A stretch of DNA of 64,000 nucleotides. Origin: Dryococelus australis. Its lineage: Eukaryota > Arthropoda > Insecta > Phasmatodea > Phasmatidae. The translations under genes were made by a program, and so were the position numbers. Positions 1 to 10,039 of this stretch are shown one piece after another. Under the pieces are notes generated by a model that had not been told where the DNA came from, did no database searches, and saw nothing but the letters and a program-made list of their open reading frames with translations. The stretch lies in the NCBI GenBank assembly GCA_029891345.1, contig CM057009.1:86475916-86539915 (forward strand), read 5' to 3'. The stretch's first letter is position 1, and the number at the start of each line of letters is the position of its first letter.

Positions 1-873
1 CAAGCTGTTACATGGCTGAAAAAATGTCCACGAAGGAGGAAAAAGACGGAATCATCAGATTTTGAAAATCGCCTCAGCGAAAAATTCATAAACGCCAAAG
101 GTAACCTTGTATGTGTTCTCCACTTACAACATTGCAGAGATTGACAGGATGATTGTCATGCAGCGCAAAGAACATAAGACATCACGAATAATTTCAATAG
201 CTATATTATTAGTTAATTAAGAAAATATGCATTGTAGATGAAATAACTGGACTTAAAATATTATCCTTATAATTAATTATGACTATGTGTGCAAAAGAAA
301 GTGCCAACTGAAAAGTCATACATTATGTTTACAAAATTAAACTAACAAAATAGTGTTGTTTTTTACTACTTGCAGGATTTTCTGTTACATATTTTACTTA
401 AAAGAAATCTGTTCTTTAATTTTATTTTTGATTTTGACATATTTTTGAACTAATTAATAGGGACTACCATTTTGGAGAGACCAGATATGTTTTAATGAAT
501 TCAAAGTTTGCGCGATACATGGCAATGGAAACCAGGAACGAGAAGGGAAAGAATAAAACTTAACAAACATCATAATTATTATGAAACAATGTCTGCCAAC
601 AAAAAAAAACTGCACAAATGTAGAGTAAATTAAAAAAAAAAAAAAGTATTTGAAAAATATTATCATCTTTATATCCATTAATATAACAGTTGTTTATAAT
701 TTTGTTGAATTTAATATTACCGTTTGAGAAAACATCACCTGCACATCGCACAAATCTCACTTTCCTAAAAACGTTATGTATAGCACTTCAGTTGCACAAA
801 TACCAAATGCCTGCGGCTGATGTATTCGACCTTTGCAGATGCCAGACATGCTACTGTAATTTTCAGCAGCAAA
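1..873. other. Left flank, no supported gene
   Basis: AT-rich flanking DNA. The first ~100 bases read openly in frame 1 as a lysine/arginine-rich stretch followed by AAAGGTAACC, which resembles a splice donor, so an exon end is possible. I found no matching downstream exon or domain and do not call a gene. The small ORFs here are low-complexity. Confidence 0.4.
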
Positions 874-879
874 TATATA
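874..879. repeat. Left target-site duplication TATATA
   Basis: TATATA directly precedes the left terminal repeat and is matched by TATATA at 15557-15562 after the right one. The sequence is low-complexity, so register is certain only to within one base (ATATAT is the alternative). Confidence 0.75.
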
Positions 880-1175
880 AGGGGAGTTCTAGCTCACTCC
901 TTATTTCCATCAAAATTTCAAGGTTTTGTGTTCCAAAATCAAGGTTTTTGAGGTTAATTTTGGGTTCTATAAATGTTAAAACAGGAGCTCTCCAAAACAA
1001 GCAATTTTCCTTGAAAATCATTAAATTTAAGCGAAAATCAAGCAAAATTTACAATTTTTACCAAAAAATACAGTGTAAATTTGTGCCACTTAAAAACATC
1101 AAAATTTAAGCAAAATCATGCAAATTTCTCGCTTTTCAAGCAATTTTTCACATTTTTTTTTTAGAAATGGCAATT
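880..1175 (+). repeat. Left terminal inverted repeat of the Polinton
   Basis: Aligns along about 290 bases with the reverse complement of 15261-15556, by eye at roughly 80 percent with small indels. Strong blocks include AGTTCTAGCTCACTCCT at the outer end and CAGGAGCTCTCCAAAACAAG further in. ORFs that overlap it are fortuitous. Confidence 0.9.
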
Positions 1176-1436
1176 TTGCAAGCAATCAAGTAAAAAGATA
1201 CAAATTGATGCAATTTATAAATTTATTCAACAAAAGTAAAGCACCAACACGACTTTTTAAAAGTTTACAAATAAAGAAAAATCTGCAGCATCTTCTAATT
1301 CAAATTATTCGTTGTTGGGAGGTCTTCGGGCTGTTGCTCAAAGTATCTCTTATGAGGTAAGTTTATTTTTAATTTTACTTTCTTTTATTATTATTACTGG
1401 TAGATGTTGTTTAGTTGATTTTTACTTTTTTCAATA

Positions 1437-1769
1437 TTACTGTTGATTTATTTTTTCTTTTTTTCCTTTATGTTTATGTTTATTTTCTTCATTTTTCGCG
1501 GATACTAATCGAACTCCTTTTGATTTTGCTGAAGGTGAATCTGAATTGGTTTCTGGATTTAATGTTGAGTTACTGATTCCATAATCCCAACCATCACAAC
1601 ATTCCAAATCTTTAATATTAGAAAATTTATCTGATCTTAAATCATTTTTATTGATTTTTAAAACAATTTTGAAATTGACAATATCCAATTCTATATCACT
1701 GGAAGTTGCTGTTTTCATAATTTTATGTCCAATATCCCAAAGTTCTAAAAGATATATTATTTGATCCAT
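1437..1769 (-). CDS. Hypothetical protein next to the left terminal repeat
   Basis: Uninterrupted 110-residue ORF. I do not recognise a domain. The N-terminal two thirds is mixed hydrophobic and acidic; the C-terminus is strongly lysine-rich with alternating HK residues, which could bind nucleic acid. It lies between the left terminal repeat and the capsid gene and shares their minus orientation. It may be an accessory Polinton gene or the C-terminal fragment of one. No upstream extension is evident. Confidence 0.4.
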   Translation of the reverse strand: MDQIIYLLELWDIGHKIMKTATSSDIELDIVNFKIVLKINKNDLRSDKFSNIKDLECCDGWDYGISNSTLNPETNSDSPSAKSKGVRLVSAKNEENKHKHKGKKEKINQQ

Positions 1770-1981
1770 TTATAATATTTAAAAATTGATATGTATTTTA
1801 TAAAAAGTGATACTATGAGAACATTTTTATTAAAATTACAATTTTTTATTCAATCAAATAATTCATCTATATTTCTAAAAATTCATAAATGTTTTAAATG
1901 TAATCACTCGACTATAAGTCTAAAATATTGCATTAAAATATTGAACCAATTTGTGGGTTTTTCCTTTTAATAAAATAAAAT

Positions 1982-3252
1982 TTATATTTTTTCAGTAATA
2001 CTCTCTTTCAAATAATCGTAAGTTAAATTCTGATGGCTAACTAGAACAAAATTACAAATTGTATGTGCTTCAACAGCTTTGTTAAAATCAACACAAATTT
2101 TTATGTTGATTTTATCTTTAACTACAGTTGTTTTTTTTATATGAACAATCAATAATATATAATGGTCTTCATCCCCAAAATGAATAAAAATTGGTTTTAC
2201 CATCATAGTTCTTAGTAGGTTTATAATAAAGTTCATTATTTCTATAGTCTGTATCTAATTTGGTTTTTGAATTTATAAAATCATTATAAGCAAGAAACTG
2301 TTTTCTGCAAAGACCATTTTCATTATCTAGATTCCAATTTTCCTTTGAAAAAATCAAATTTCGTCCATTTTCAACATAAATATTTTGTACGTTACAATGA
2401 TCAAATATAGAAGCATGGACATACTGTTCAGGACAATTTTTTATATTAAGTTGAATGCCAACAACTACAAAATCAGGCATGTCAAATTGTAAATTATTAA
2501 ATTGATCTTTTATATCAGAGTTAAAAGTTTTTCCTTCAGGTACCTCTTTTTCTAAAAATTGCCAATAATTAAAACTAATAGGAATTTTAGGCTCTTTGTA
2601 TAATTTTTCTTTAATTACAATGGCTGTGTTAGATTCGTATTCAACAATAGGCCACATAATTTATAATTTTTGAATATCAATTCTACTTGGATCGGCATAG
2701 CTTGTTGGAGGTGTGACATGTGCCCTCATATACAAATAAACAATTGTTATCAAATGAATTGTGGAAAAAAGTGATTTTATAACCACCTTTCCAGTAAATT
2801 TCATTATTATCTCTGATAAAGCCAAAAATTATTTCATTTTTTCTATTACTATGTACAGATTTTACTCAATATTTATTATCAAAACCAGTAACTTCTAAAT
2901 ATTTTGTTCACCTGGGGATCTTGACAAAACATTCATCATTGTAGAAGTAAATCCAGGATTATCAACAGCTTCAATATTACCATGTTTTAAGATTTCTACT
3001 CTAGAAAACGGAAAGGGAAAAAGAACAAACATCAACATTGTCTTCTTTTTTATATTCTGCATCAGCCCCCACTTTATCTCTCTTTAGTAACTTCAATTGC
3101 TGAAAAACATAAACATCATTTGGGAAAGAAAAGCCATCACCTATAGGAATATCAAACTCGATTCTATTATTGTAAACATTAAAATTCCTCCTAGTTTGAT
3201 CTGTTGGAGGAAAAGTTTGCCTCTCGAAGCTCTCAATACTTTCATAACTCAT
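1982..3252 (-). pseudogene. Major capsid protein (double jelly-roll hexon), degraded
   Basis: The reading starts at 3252 and shifts frame several times, ending near 1982, a length of about 420 codons that suits the short insect-type Polinton/adintovirus capsid. Family-like segments occur in order: an N-terminal NRIEFDIP region; a KHGNIEAVDNPG stretch near 2970 typical of the insert before the second barrel; a WPIVEYE segment near 2650; a DFVVVGIQ...IFDHCNVQNIYV block near 2400, the best-known signature; and a C-terminal VVKDKINIKICVDF...FVLVSHQ block near 2050. In-frame stops fall at about 2890, 2870 and 2660 and frameshifts near 3020 and 2190. It would build the icosahedral shell. The assignment rests on motif order, not on a database search. 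Confidence 0.8.
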
Positions 3253-3569
3253 TTATAAGTAAAACATTTGTATATAAATGGTAGAATCAAAGGGTGTTTC
3301 TCGAGTCAAATTATTCATTGAAAGATATAAAAAATATAAAAAATGTCATGAAAAAGAATATTAAATATAAGAAGAAAGAACAACCATTAATTGACGAATT
3401 ACAAATATTGATAAAAAAGTAGAAAATGTAAGTGAAGAAAATAAAAATTTAATAACAACCCTAGTTCTTCTTGTAGCAAAAAATTTAGATTATCCACCAA
3501 CACCAGAAGAAACATAATTTGAAAGATAATTATTTTCAGAACAAGAATCTCCCCTAATTTGGAGAGCAA
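3253..3569 (+). other. Divergent spacer between capsid and virion block
   Basis: The minus-strand capsid gene starts at 3252 and the plus-strand block follows, so promoters for both directions probably lie here. The plus strand holds short open pieces from about 3343 that look like a lysine-rich, coiled-coil N-terminus of the following DUF8207-like gene. No specific regulatory motif is visible. Confidence 0.4.
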
Positions 3570-4158
3570 ATGGGAATTGTACCATTGAAAAATTTGGCAC
3601 ATCCTGATTCTAGTATAATTCTCGGAAAAGAAATTGCAAAAAGTATAAATGTTGGTGATACTCAATATGGTTTACGAAGAGAGGAAAATAATTTTTACAT
3701 TGGAGATAGAAAAGTAAAGATAGATAATCATAAAATAGTTGTTAATGATAAAGAATATAAATTAACAAAAGAACTTTCTAATTTGCTAACAAAAGAAAAT
3801 GAAGATCTTAAAGGTGAATTCACCAAAAAAGACTGTAAATTACACAGATATTATTTTAGTAACCAATGTTGCATTCCAAAAATTTGATCCTAATAAGAAA
3901 ATAAACTCGAATAAAAGTTGGAAGTGAAAGCACATAATTAAACCAATTTATGTTAATTATATAAAACCACAACCAAGATCAATGTCAAACACACCGGAAA
4001 GTAAAATTTCTACAAGAACTTCTAGAACTGGTGATAGCATCAAAAAATGCAATTGTTTGCCAAAAGAATATGTTTGGATGGATGATGTTAGAAAATTAGT
4101 TGATAGATTGTTAATTACTCATGGTGAAGAAAATGCTGGTAATAACAATTTACAATGA
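3343..4158 (+). pseudogene. DUF8207-like Polinton protein, degraded
   Basis: The best-preserved part is the open stretch 3570-3887 with the YGLRREENNFYIGDRKVKID pattern followed by an IVVNDKEYKLT strand, the core seen in insect Polinton proteins of the DUF8207 type. After a frameshift near 3840 the continuation keeps a WMDDVRKLVDRLL segment and an AGNNN segment near 4080-4150, matching the usual C-terminal part. An in-frame stop sits near 3930. Function is unknown; in related elements the gene sits, as here, directly before the PLA2-like gene in the virion block, so a structural or assembly role is an inference. Confidence 0.65.
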
Positions 4159-4177
4159 AAAAGTAAGCATAATGAAT

Positions 4178-4629
4178 ATGCTAAACAATACATTATCTGA
4201 TTTTGTTGTTAATAATCCAAAAGGAATTCCTTATCTTATAAGAGGTGTAGTGTAATTCCACGCTCATTTTATAATTCTGAACACTATTGTAAGAGTATAA
4301 TAAATTGGGCATTGAACAATTTAAATCTACCTGAAATGCATTTGCCAAGTTATAATTATTGTGGACCATTTACAATATTAGATGCAAGATTAGGAAAAGG
4401 TGATAATGGCATAAATAAATTAGATGAAGCTTGCAAATATCATGATATTTCATATAGATATCATAAAGATTTAGAATGTAGACATGAAGCTGATAGTATT
4501 TTACAAAAAGGAGCAAAATGATTTATGTTAAATAAAGATACTCCAATTGGATAAAAAATTGCTTCTGCTGCTCTTGCTTCAACTATGTTTACAAAAAGAA
4601 AATTAGGATGGGGCATTAAATTTTATTAA
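4178..4629 (+). pseudogene. Phospholipase A2-like virion protein, degraded
   Basis: The open core 4312-4521 has a calcium-loop-like YNYCGPFT and the catalytic ACKYHDISY (His-Asp pair), followed by a conserved acidic/basic helix (HEADSILQKG). This is the PLA2-like domain found in parvovirus VP1 and in insect Polinton/adintovirus virion proteins, where it is thought to help particles leave endosomes. The N-terminal part from ATG 4178 is cut by stops near 4253 and a frameshift; the tail contains ALASTMFTKRKLGWG, typical of the family end, and a stop near 4553. Confidence 0.8.
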
Positions 4630-4658
4630 TTATATATATAATTTTTTTCTACCTTTAA

Positions 4659-5069
4659 ATGAAGATAACAAATGTAACCTTTGATATGCACTTCAAGGAA
4701 TTAAAAGATTTGGGCATAGATCAATTTTTAACAAAAGATCAATTTGAAAGAAAGAATTAATAAATCGAAAGAAGGTAAAAGTTTCAAATTAACTTTATCA
4801 TTGCCATCAGTCAAAAAGATGGCTAAAAAAAAAAACTCGCACTGGTTTACATCATGGAGGAATTACACCAATTATATTGGCTGCTTTAAGTGCACTTGGT
4901 GGTTTAGCTGGCGGAGCTACTGCAACTTATAATTCTGTTGAACAAACTAGAAAAAATAAAAAAGAATTAGAAGAACAAAAGAGATATCATTTATCAATGG
5001 AGAATAAATCAATAAGTGGATTAAAAAGAGGAAGGCGGAAAATTTTTGAATGTATACCCACTATCTAAT
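4659..5069 (+). pseudogene. Small membrane/coiled-coil virion protein, degraded
   Basis: Starts at ATG 4659 with a charged segment containing LTKDQFER, then a basic stretch, a glycine/alanine-rich hydrophobic segment (AALSALGGLAGGATA, about 4876-4920) and a charged coiled coil (KNKKELEEQKRYH). This order, located between the PLA2-like gene and the protease, is a familiar small gene of insect Polintons and resembles a membrane-active minor virion component. Stops lie near 4770. Its 3' end overlaps the start of the protease gene in another frame. Confidence 0.6.
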
Positions 5070-5402
5070 ATCGATTTTGAAAAATATGTAAAAGTATTGA
5101 ATGTAAAATATTTGAGAAATGTTTATATGATTAATGAATTACCAAAAAATGTACTCAAAAATGAGTGTACTGTGGTTAATTTTGATATTTCAACAAATCC
5201 TGGTACTCATTGGGTTTGTTATTTTAAAGAAAATAATGTTTACTATTTTGATTCATTTGGAGGAAATATTCCTAATAATTTAACTAATTCTTTCAAAAAC
5301 AGAAATGTTTATTACAATGATGATCTAGTTCACACTTTTAATTCAGTTGTATGTGGACATTTATGTTTAATTGTATTACATCTTTTTTTCAAAAGATTTT
5401 AA
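5046..5402 (+). CDS. Adenain-like cysteine protease
   Basis: An intact 118-residue ORF, one of the few undamaged genes in the element. It has the triad layout of adenovirus-type (C5/Ulp-like) maturation proteases: His in GTHWVCY (about residue 57), an acidic residue in YFDSFGG (about 75) and the nucleophile in VCGHLCL (about 107-112). Length fits the catalytic domain. The N-terminus YPLSNIDFEKY is the usual start of the domain; ATG 5046 is the first available methionine, and the original start may have been further upstream in the overlapping coding region. Predicted role is processing of capsid precursors during particle maturation. The C-terminus may be trimmed. Confidence 0.88.
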   Translation: MNVYPLSNIDFEKYVKVLNVKYLRNVYMINELPKNVLKNECTVVNFDISTNPGTHWVCYFKENNVYYFDSFGGNIPNNLTNSFKNRNVYYNDDLVHTFNSVVCGHLCLIVLHLFFKRF

Positions 5403-5434
5403 GTTCAACACTATAATTTATTTGTCATTAAATG

Positions 5435-5691
5435 ATGGATATATTTGGAAAACCATTAATCAAGTCTTTGAATGAAGACATTGACAATATTGCTGAAGAT
5501 TTAAAAAACATATGTAGATTCAAAATGCAATTCGAGTGTTTCTACTTTACAAAGTAAACTAAGCACTTTTTTTTGATTTTACAAAATCGTATATTTCTTT
5601 TTTAGCATGTAGAAGTTTTAATATAGGTGAACCTGTAAATAATAAAGATGCGGACAATAAATGTATATATATATATATATTGTCCGCATAA

Positions 5692-5771
<80 letters not shown>

Positions 5772-6264
5772 TTGCTTCTGATTATGCTTTAAAAGAAGAT
5801 ATAAATTTACAATTTAGTAACACTATTGCTGATTGTATAAAACGAATAAATAATGTTAAACAGGCATTAAAAAGGAAGTAGTTTCAAAATATAAAACTAT
5901 TGTTTCTGACTATGCATTAAAAACAGTTGTTGATTCAAAATACAACACTAGTGTTTCTGATTTAAAAACATATGTAGAATCAAAATGTAATACCATTGTT
6001 TCTGCTTTACGAGATCAGCTTATTAAAGTTTTTGTTTATACATCAGACTATATTACTATTCTTAATTGTAGAATTAATAATATGGCTGATCCTGTAGACG
6101 AAGAAGATGCTGTCAATAAAAGATATTTTGATAAAGAAATAGATGATAAATTACAAAATTTAAACCAATTAGTTTCGACTTATTGTAATATGCTTGTTAA
6201 CTTGAAAGTTAAAGAAAAATCTCATATATTTTATTTACCTGCATATTGGAATAAAAAAAACTGA
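5435..6264 (+). pseudogene. Fibre-like coiled-coil repeat protein, degraded
   Basis: Begins at ATG 5435 (DIFGKPLIKS, a common start of this gene in insect Polintons). The body consists of imperfect repeats of the form SDYALK...VDSK.NTSVSDL..YVESKCNT, visible near 5490-5550, 5770-5860 and 5910-6020, suggesting an elongated trimeric coil. The last open segment (6082-6264) carries MADPVDEEDAVNKRYFDKE, reminiscent of the DAV-K-Y motif of phage and viral tail fibres. The gene is broken by stops and by a (TA)(TG)(TA) microsatellite at about 5659-5770. A receptor-binding or spike role is inference. Confidence 0.55.
5659..5770. repeat. Compound (TA)n(TG)n(TA)n microsatellite
   Basis: Short TA run, the word TGTCCGCATAAA, then about 17 TG units followed by about 16 TA units. 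It lies inside the fibre-like gene, between two of its coiled-coil repeats, so it expanded after or during loss of function. The ORF that reads through it is meaningless. Confidence 0.95.
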
Positions 6265-6305
6265 TAATTTTCACTTAGATAATCTATTTTACTTTTTCTT
6301 TTTTT

Positions 6306-6515
6306 ATGGATTGTACCATTTATGAAACAATTTCTGATAATTTACCTGATGATACTCTAACTATTGTTTAGGATTCCAAAAAAATTTAATTTAGTAATCT
6401 GTTTGATGTTAAAAGAGGTGATAAATGGGTTTTCAAAATAAAAATAAATAAAATATTGGAATGTTCTGATGGGTTTATGACTATTATAGGAATATTCTTA
6501 AAATATAAATATTAA
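6306..6515 (+). pseudogene. Small hypothetical Polinton gene
   Basis: A 70-codon reading from ATG 6306 to TAA 6515 with in-frame stops at about codons 22 and 27. The C-terminal half (DVKRGDKWVFKIKINKI) has alternating polar/hydrophobic strands. I do not recognise it. Its position between the fibre-like gene and the zinc ribbon, on the same strand with short spacers, is the only argument for it being a gene. Confidence 0.35.
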
Positions 6516-6539
6516 CTCTAGATATATTTTTACTATTAA

Positions 6540-6674
6540 ATGGAGAAGACTTGGTGTTTCAAGTGCAAGAATGTCACTAAAAATAATAATATAAAAACTG
6601 AAAATACTAAAAATGGACGATTAGTTCAGAGAAGTATATGCTCGATATGTAATTCTAAAAAATCAACTTTTTAA
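6540..6674 (+). CDS. Mini zinc-ribbon protein (DUF5679-like)
   Basis: Intact 44-residue ORF with two CxxC pairs, CFKC near residue 6 and CSIC near residue 34, separated by a basic, polar loop that includes NGRLVQ. This matches the tiny zinc-ribbon proteins of the DUF5679 kind that sit immediately before the integrase in insect Polintons. Probably binds zinc and nucleic acid; its role in the element is unknown. Spacing to the integrase reading is close to zero. Confidence 0.7.
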   Translation: MEKTWCFKCKNVTKNNNIKTENTKNGRLVQRSICSICNSKKSTF

Positions 6675-6833
6675 AAAAAATTGCCCAAAGTAAGAGAATG
6701 CATAATTAATTAATTATATAAATCTGCAAAATTAAATTTTCCAAGAATAAAAGTAATTTCGTATGGTATTCATGAGTTATGGCAAATTGATCTTGTTGAA
6801 ATGGATACTGGCAATTTGAATGGCATATCACAT

Positions 6834-6918
<85 letters not shown>

Positions 6919-7623
6919 TATATATATTATGACAATTATCTATGTATTTTCAAAGTTTGCATTTGCTGTAGTTATTAAAGATAAAACAGCTAAAAATGTA
7001 ACAAATGCTTTAGAATGTATATTGCAGCAAAGAAAGCCAGATAATTTACAAAGTGACAATGGTTCAGAATTTCATAATAAAACATTTAAAGAGCTTATGC
7101 AAAAATAGAACATCAGTTATTATTCCACATTCAGTGAACTATAAGCTAATGTTGTAGAAAGAATTAATAAAACAATGAAAAATAAAATGTGGAAGAAATT
7201 TGCTTTAAATGGCAATTTTAAATGGATAAATATATTAGACAATTTAGTCAAAGAATACAACAACATAGAGCATATAACTATTGGTATGAAATCAATTGAA
7301 GTTAATAAGACCAATGAAAAAAATTTAATGCAAACAAATTTTGTAGACATGGTTACTAAACTGAAATAAAAAGTTGGAGCTGTTCTCTGTGTCAGCAAAC
7401 TGAAACGAATGTTTGAAAAATGATATACTGCTAATTGGACAACAGAATTGAAGAAGAAATAATGTGTAGCGTTTATGAAAATGAAATTTTGAAAAATGAC
7501 TATCCAAATGAATATTTGGTTGGAAAAGTTTTAAAAACTAAAGATAATAAAATTTATGTAAAATGGTTGGGTTTTGATAACTCTCATAACTCTTGGATTA
7601 ATAAAACATGTTTTGTAAATTAA
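6675..7623 (+). pseudogene. Retroviral-type (rve) integrase with C-terminal chromodomain
   Basis: Catalytic acidic residues of the DDE triad are all still encoded: Asp at 6789 in LWQIDLVEMD, Asp at 7055 in LQSDNGSEFHN, and Glu at 7157 in NVVERINKTMKN, the last two 33 codons apart in one frame (usual spacing 35). A (TA)n microsatellite at about 6838-6927 replaces part of the core between the first two. Stops occur near 7106 and 7142 and after 7366. The separate open segment 7435-7623 ends in KIYVKWLGFDNSHNSWI, a clear chromodomain, the usual C-terminus of Polinton integrases and a likely chromatin-targeting module. It would insert the element with 6-bp duplications. Confidence 0.88.
6838..6933. 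repeat. (TA)n microsatellite inside the integrase
   Basis: About 44 TA units with one AATA interruption. Located between the first and second catalytic aspartates of the integrase reading. Confidence 0.97.
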
Positions 7624-7639
7624 AAAATAAAAACTAGCT

Positions 7640-8470
7640 TGTTACACAATTTGATGAAGATTATTAATATCATTAATCAATTGTTGTTGAGTATAATTAT
7701 TTCCAGCAATATTAAAATAGCTGAGAAAACACTCAATCTGGTCTTTCATTCTTTGGTATTAATTTATAGAATTTGGAATATAATAAATTGCAATAATTCT
7801 TTGCAATTTGGATGTTTATCTTAAATTCTATACAATTGTCTTTGAACATATTTTCTTTCAGTTGTAATGACATAGTAATCATATTCAAAATCATCATCAA
7901 ATAATCTTAAAAGAATGGAAGTTGGATTTAAATTAGGATTTTATGTTTGTGGTACATCATGTGAGGTAATTTCTCTGATTACCTCATTTATGCGAACTAT
8001 TCCATCTAATGCCAGATCAACTGATACTCTTAAAGTTCTTAAATTATAATTTTTATTTTTATGTATATCTATAAAATGCTTTATTTGGCCTTTGTATACT
8101 TGTCTTATATCTTTTTTACTCTTATATTCGCCATGTTTTCTAATAGATGGTAAAACTTTGTGAGTAACCCATTTTTTAAACTGTTTAGCTTCTTTTTTAG
8201 ATTATAAAACCCTGATTCATTGATATAAACTGTGTTTTGCTCATTATATGAGAGGGTGCTTCTGCATAGCACCCCCCTTATATTTTTTAACAATGCCTTA
8301 TCTTCAACGTCAATGTTATTTCTTACAGCCTGTTGTACATTACTGTATTATAATATTTCAGCAATATCATTGGCTTTAAACCAAGGGTTATTCTTCTTAT
8401 CAATAATCACAGAAACTTGTTTACCACTGTAAATAAGTTTCTTGTTGTTTATATCTAAAATTGACTCCAT
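7640..8470 (-). pseudogene. BRO-N domain protein, degraded
   Basis: From ATG 8470 the reading contains PWFKANDIAEIL, an EDKALLKN segment and TVYINESGFYNL, the hallmarks of the Bro-N domain of baculovirus repeated ORFs; after a frameshift near 8190 the other frame gives KWVTHKVLPSIRKHGEYK, the standard Bro-N end. Near 7890-7850 a YDYYVITTERKYVQRQL segment resembles the C-terminal domain of insect-virus BRO proteins. A stop interrupts the N-terminal domain near 8349 and more follow near 7950 and 7840. BRO proteins bind DNA and are thought to modulate host or viral expression. The gene lies tail to tail with the integrase. Confidence 0.75.
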
Positions 8471-8599
8471 TATCTTATATGAGAAACTATGCGCAGCTGA
8501 AATGGGTGAGTGTAATAAGTCTTTCTATTAATATTCTTTTTTATAAAGAAAATGAAAAAATATAAGAAAATAATATTAAAGAATATAGACCTAATTCAT

Positions 8600-10024
8600 T
8601 GCATTATATAGCTCTTAAGGAGTTAAATTTTCTAAGTCATTAACAATACTTTTCATTTTGTTTATGATTTCATTATAAGATTCACATCTTATACCAAACA
8701 TGGAAATACTATTTTAACCAACTCTTGTCAATTTCTTAGTAAATTCATTATATTCCATGGTAGTTTTGTTGCTAAATATATTCAGTAAACCATTTGTATA
8801 TCTAAAAGCATAGTCTATCATATTTTGTAAATGAAGAAATTTCTTGCTAATTAGACCTTTCTCTTTTATTTGGAAACAACATTGATCTATTTCAGCATGA
8901 TGTGCCTTTTCATAGAAGATAAAAGTTTTCCTCACTTATTCCAGATGAAGAAAATCCTTTTGGATATCCATTAATAAGTTTATAAGCAGGGTAATTAACC
9001 ATATAAATTTCACCATTTCAAACAGAACTAACTCACCTGATGGTCTTTGATATATAAAAAAATTATTGAAATCCTTTGGTAAAAACTTGAACCAATCTGA
9101 TATCAAAAATGGTTTATTTATAATCTTCTTTCCTTGCAAGCTTTTTATCCAAACATTTTTATTATAAAAAATATACAAATCACCACTGATAATTTAAAAT
9201 GTTTTTGTGTATTTGCTTTCATGTAAATCAATTGGTTCATAATCATAAAAATTATTTTGTTGTGGTGGTCCATAACATTTTTGAATGCTTTGGATGTCAT
9301 CTAGTTCCAAATCAAACAAATCATTGTTAAGAATGGGATACATGACCACATTTTTATCACTTGTACATGGAAGACCTATTGTATGGCCGATTTCATGGAT
9401 CAAAACTGGTAGTAAATTAATTTCATTTTCAGGAGTGTTTCTCCCTCCATCATACCAATATTCCTGCTTATGAATTTCAACAAAACTATTTTATTTGGAA
9501 AATATGCATGAGCCAGTGCACTACCGAACGGATATAATGTATAAGTACAAACCCCACGTAATCTGTGATTACTATGTTGGCCTTGTTTATATGATATAAG
9601 TATGTCTGGAGATTGCACATCGTAAACCAATTTCAAATTTGTGTTTTTTTGCCAAACGCAGAAAGCCTTTTGCTAACTTTGAAATTGATTTATTTGCATA
9701 TGCAAAATTCTATTTTAATGGGTTTTTATTCCATTTTGTGGTTAATGAAAGGTCAACAAGTATCTTATCCCTAACACCACATCTTGGTTGATTGATAAAA
9801 TTAAGCATTTCGTAATCTAGTTTACCATCAATTGAAGAAATGTGATCTTTATGAAATATTCTTAAAGAACCTTCGAACTTTTCAGTATTAATTTTAGGAA
9901 GCGAATTTGTATCAGCATCTAGTTATCCATGTTTATTTAAAAAGTTGGTAACATATTATGTTCGATTCTCTTTTTTGGGCAGCCCGAAACTTATATTTGT
10001 TATAGCGAGAATAATTATGTCTTC
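8600..10024 (-). pseudogene. Matrix-metalloproteinase-like protein with hemopexin blades
   Basis: Reading leftward from about 10024, pieces of a complete secreted MMP appear in order: a hydrophobic signal-like segment (about 10020-9970); a propeptide with the cysteine switch NQPRCGVRDK (about 9770-9795) preceded by a FEGSLRIFHKD stretch; TKWNKNPLK, the usual start of the catalytic domain; SPDILISYKQGQHSN; an LAHAYFP segment; EYWYDGG; and the zinc motif HEIGHTIGLPC at about 9365-9397 with a following VVMYP, the Met-turn. After a linker with CYGPPQQ come hemopexin-like blades: GDLYIFYNKNVWIKS (about 9180), IYQRPSGELVLFE (about 9040) and FRYTNGLLNIFSNK (about 8800). The expected third zinc ligand His is Cys. 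Several frameshifts and stops separate the pieces. MMPs of this type occur in animals and in some insect viruses such as granuloviruses. Confidence 0.8.
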
Positions 10025-10039
10025 ATTTCTATACAGAAA

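Noticed and set aside
1-380. Host exon ending at AAAG|GTAACC with an acceptor near 375
   Set aside because: Only a short basic open stretch supports it, with no partner exon or domain.
690-1360. Plus-strand ORFs of 139 and 80 residues
   Set aside because: They overlap the Polinton terminal repeat, have no domain and are low-complexity.
5648-5881. ORF through the TG/TA microsatellite
   Set aside because: The middle is pure dinucleotide repeat; only its C-terminal part belongs to the fibre-like gene.
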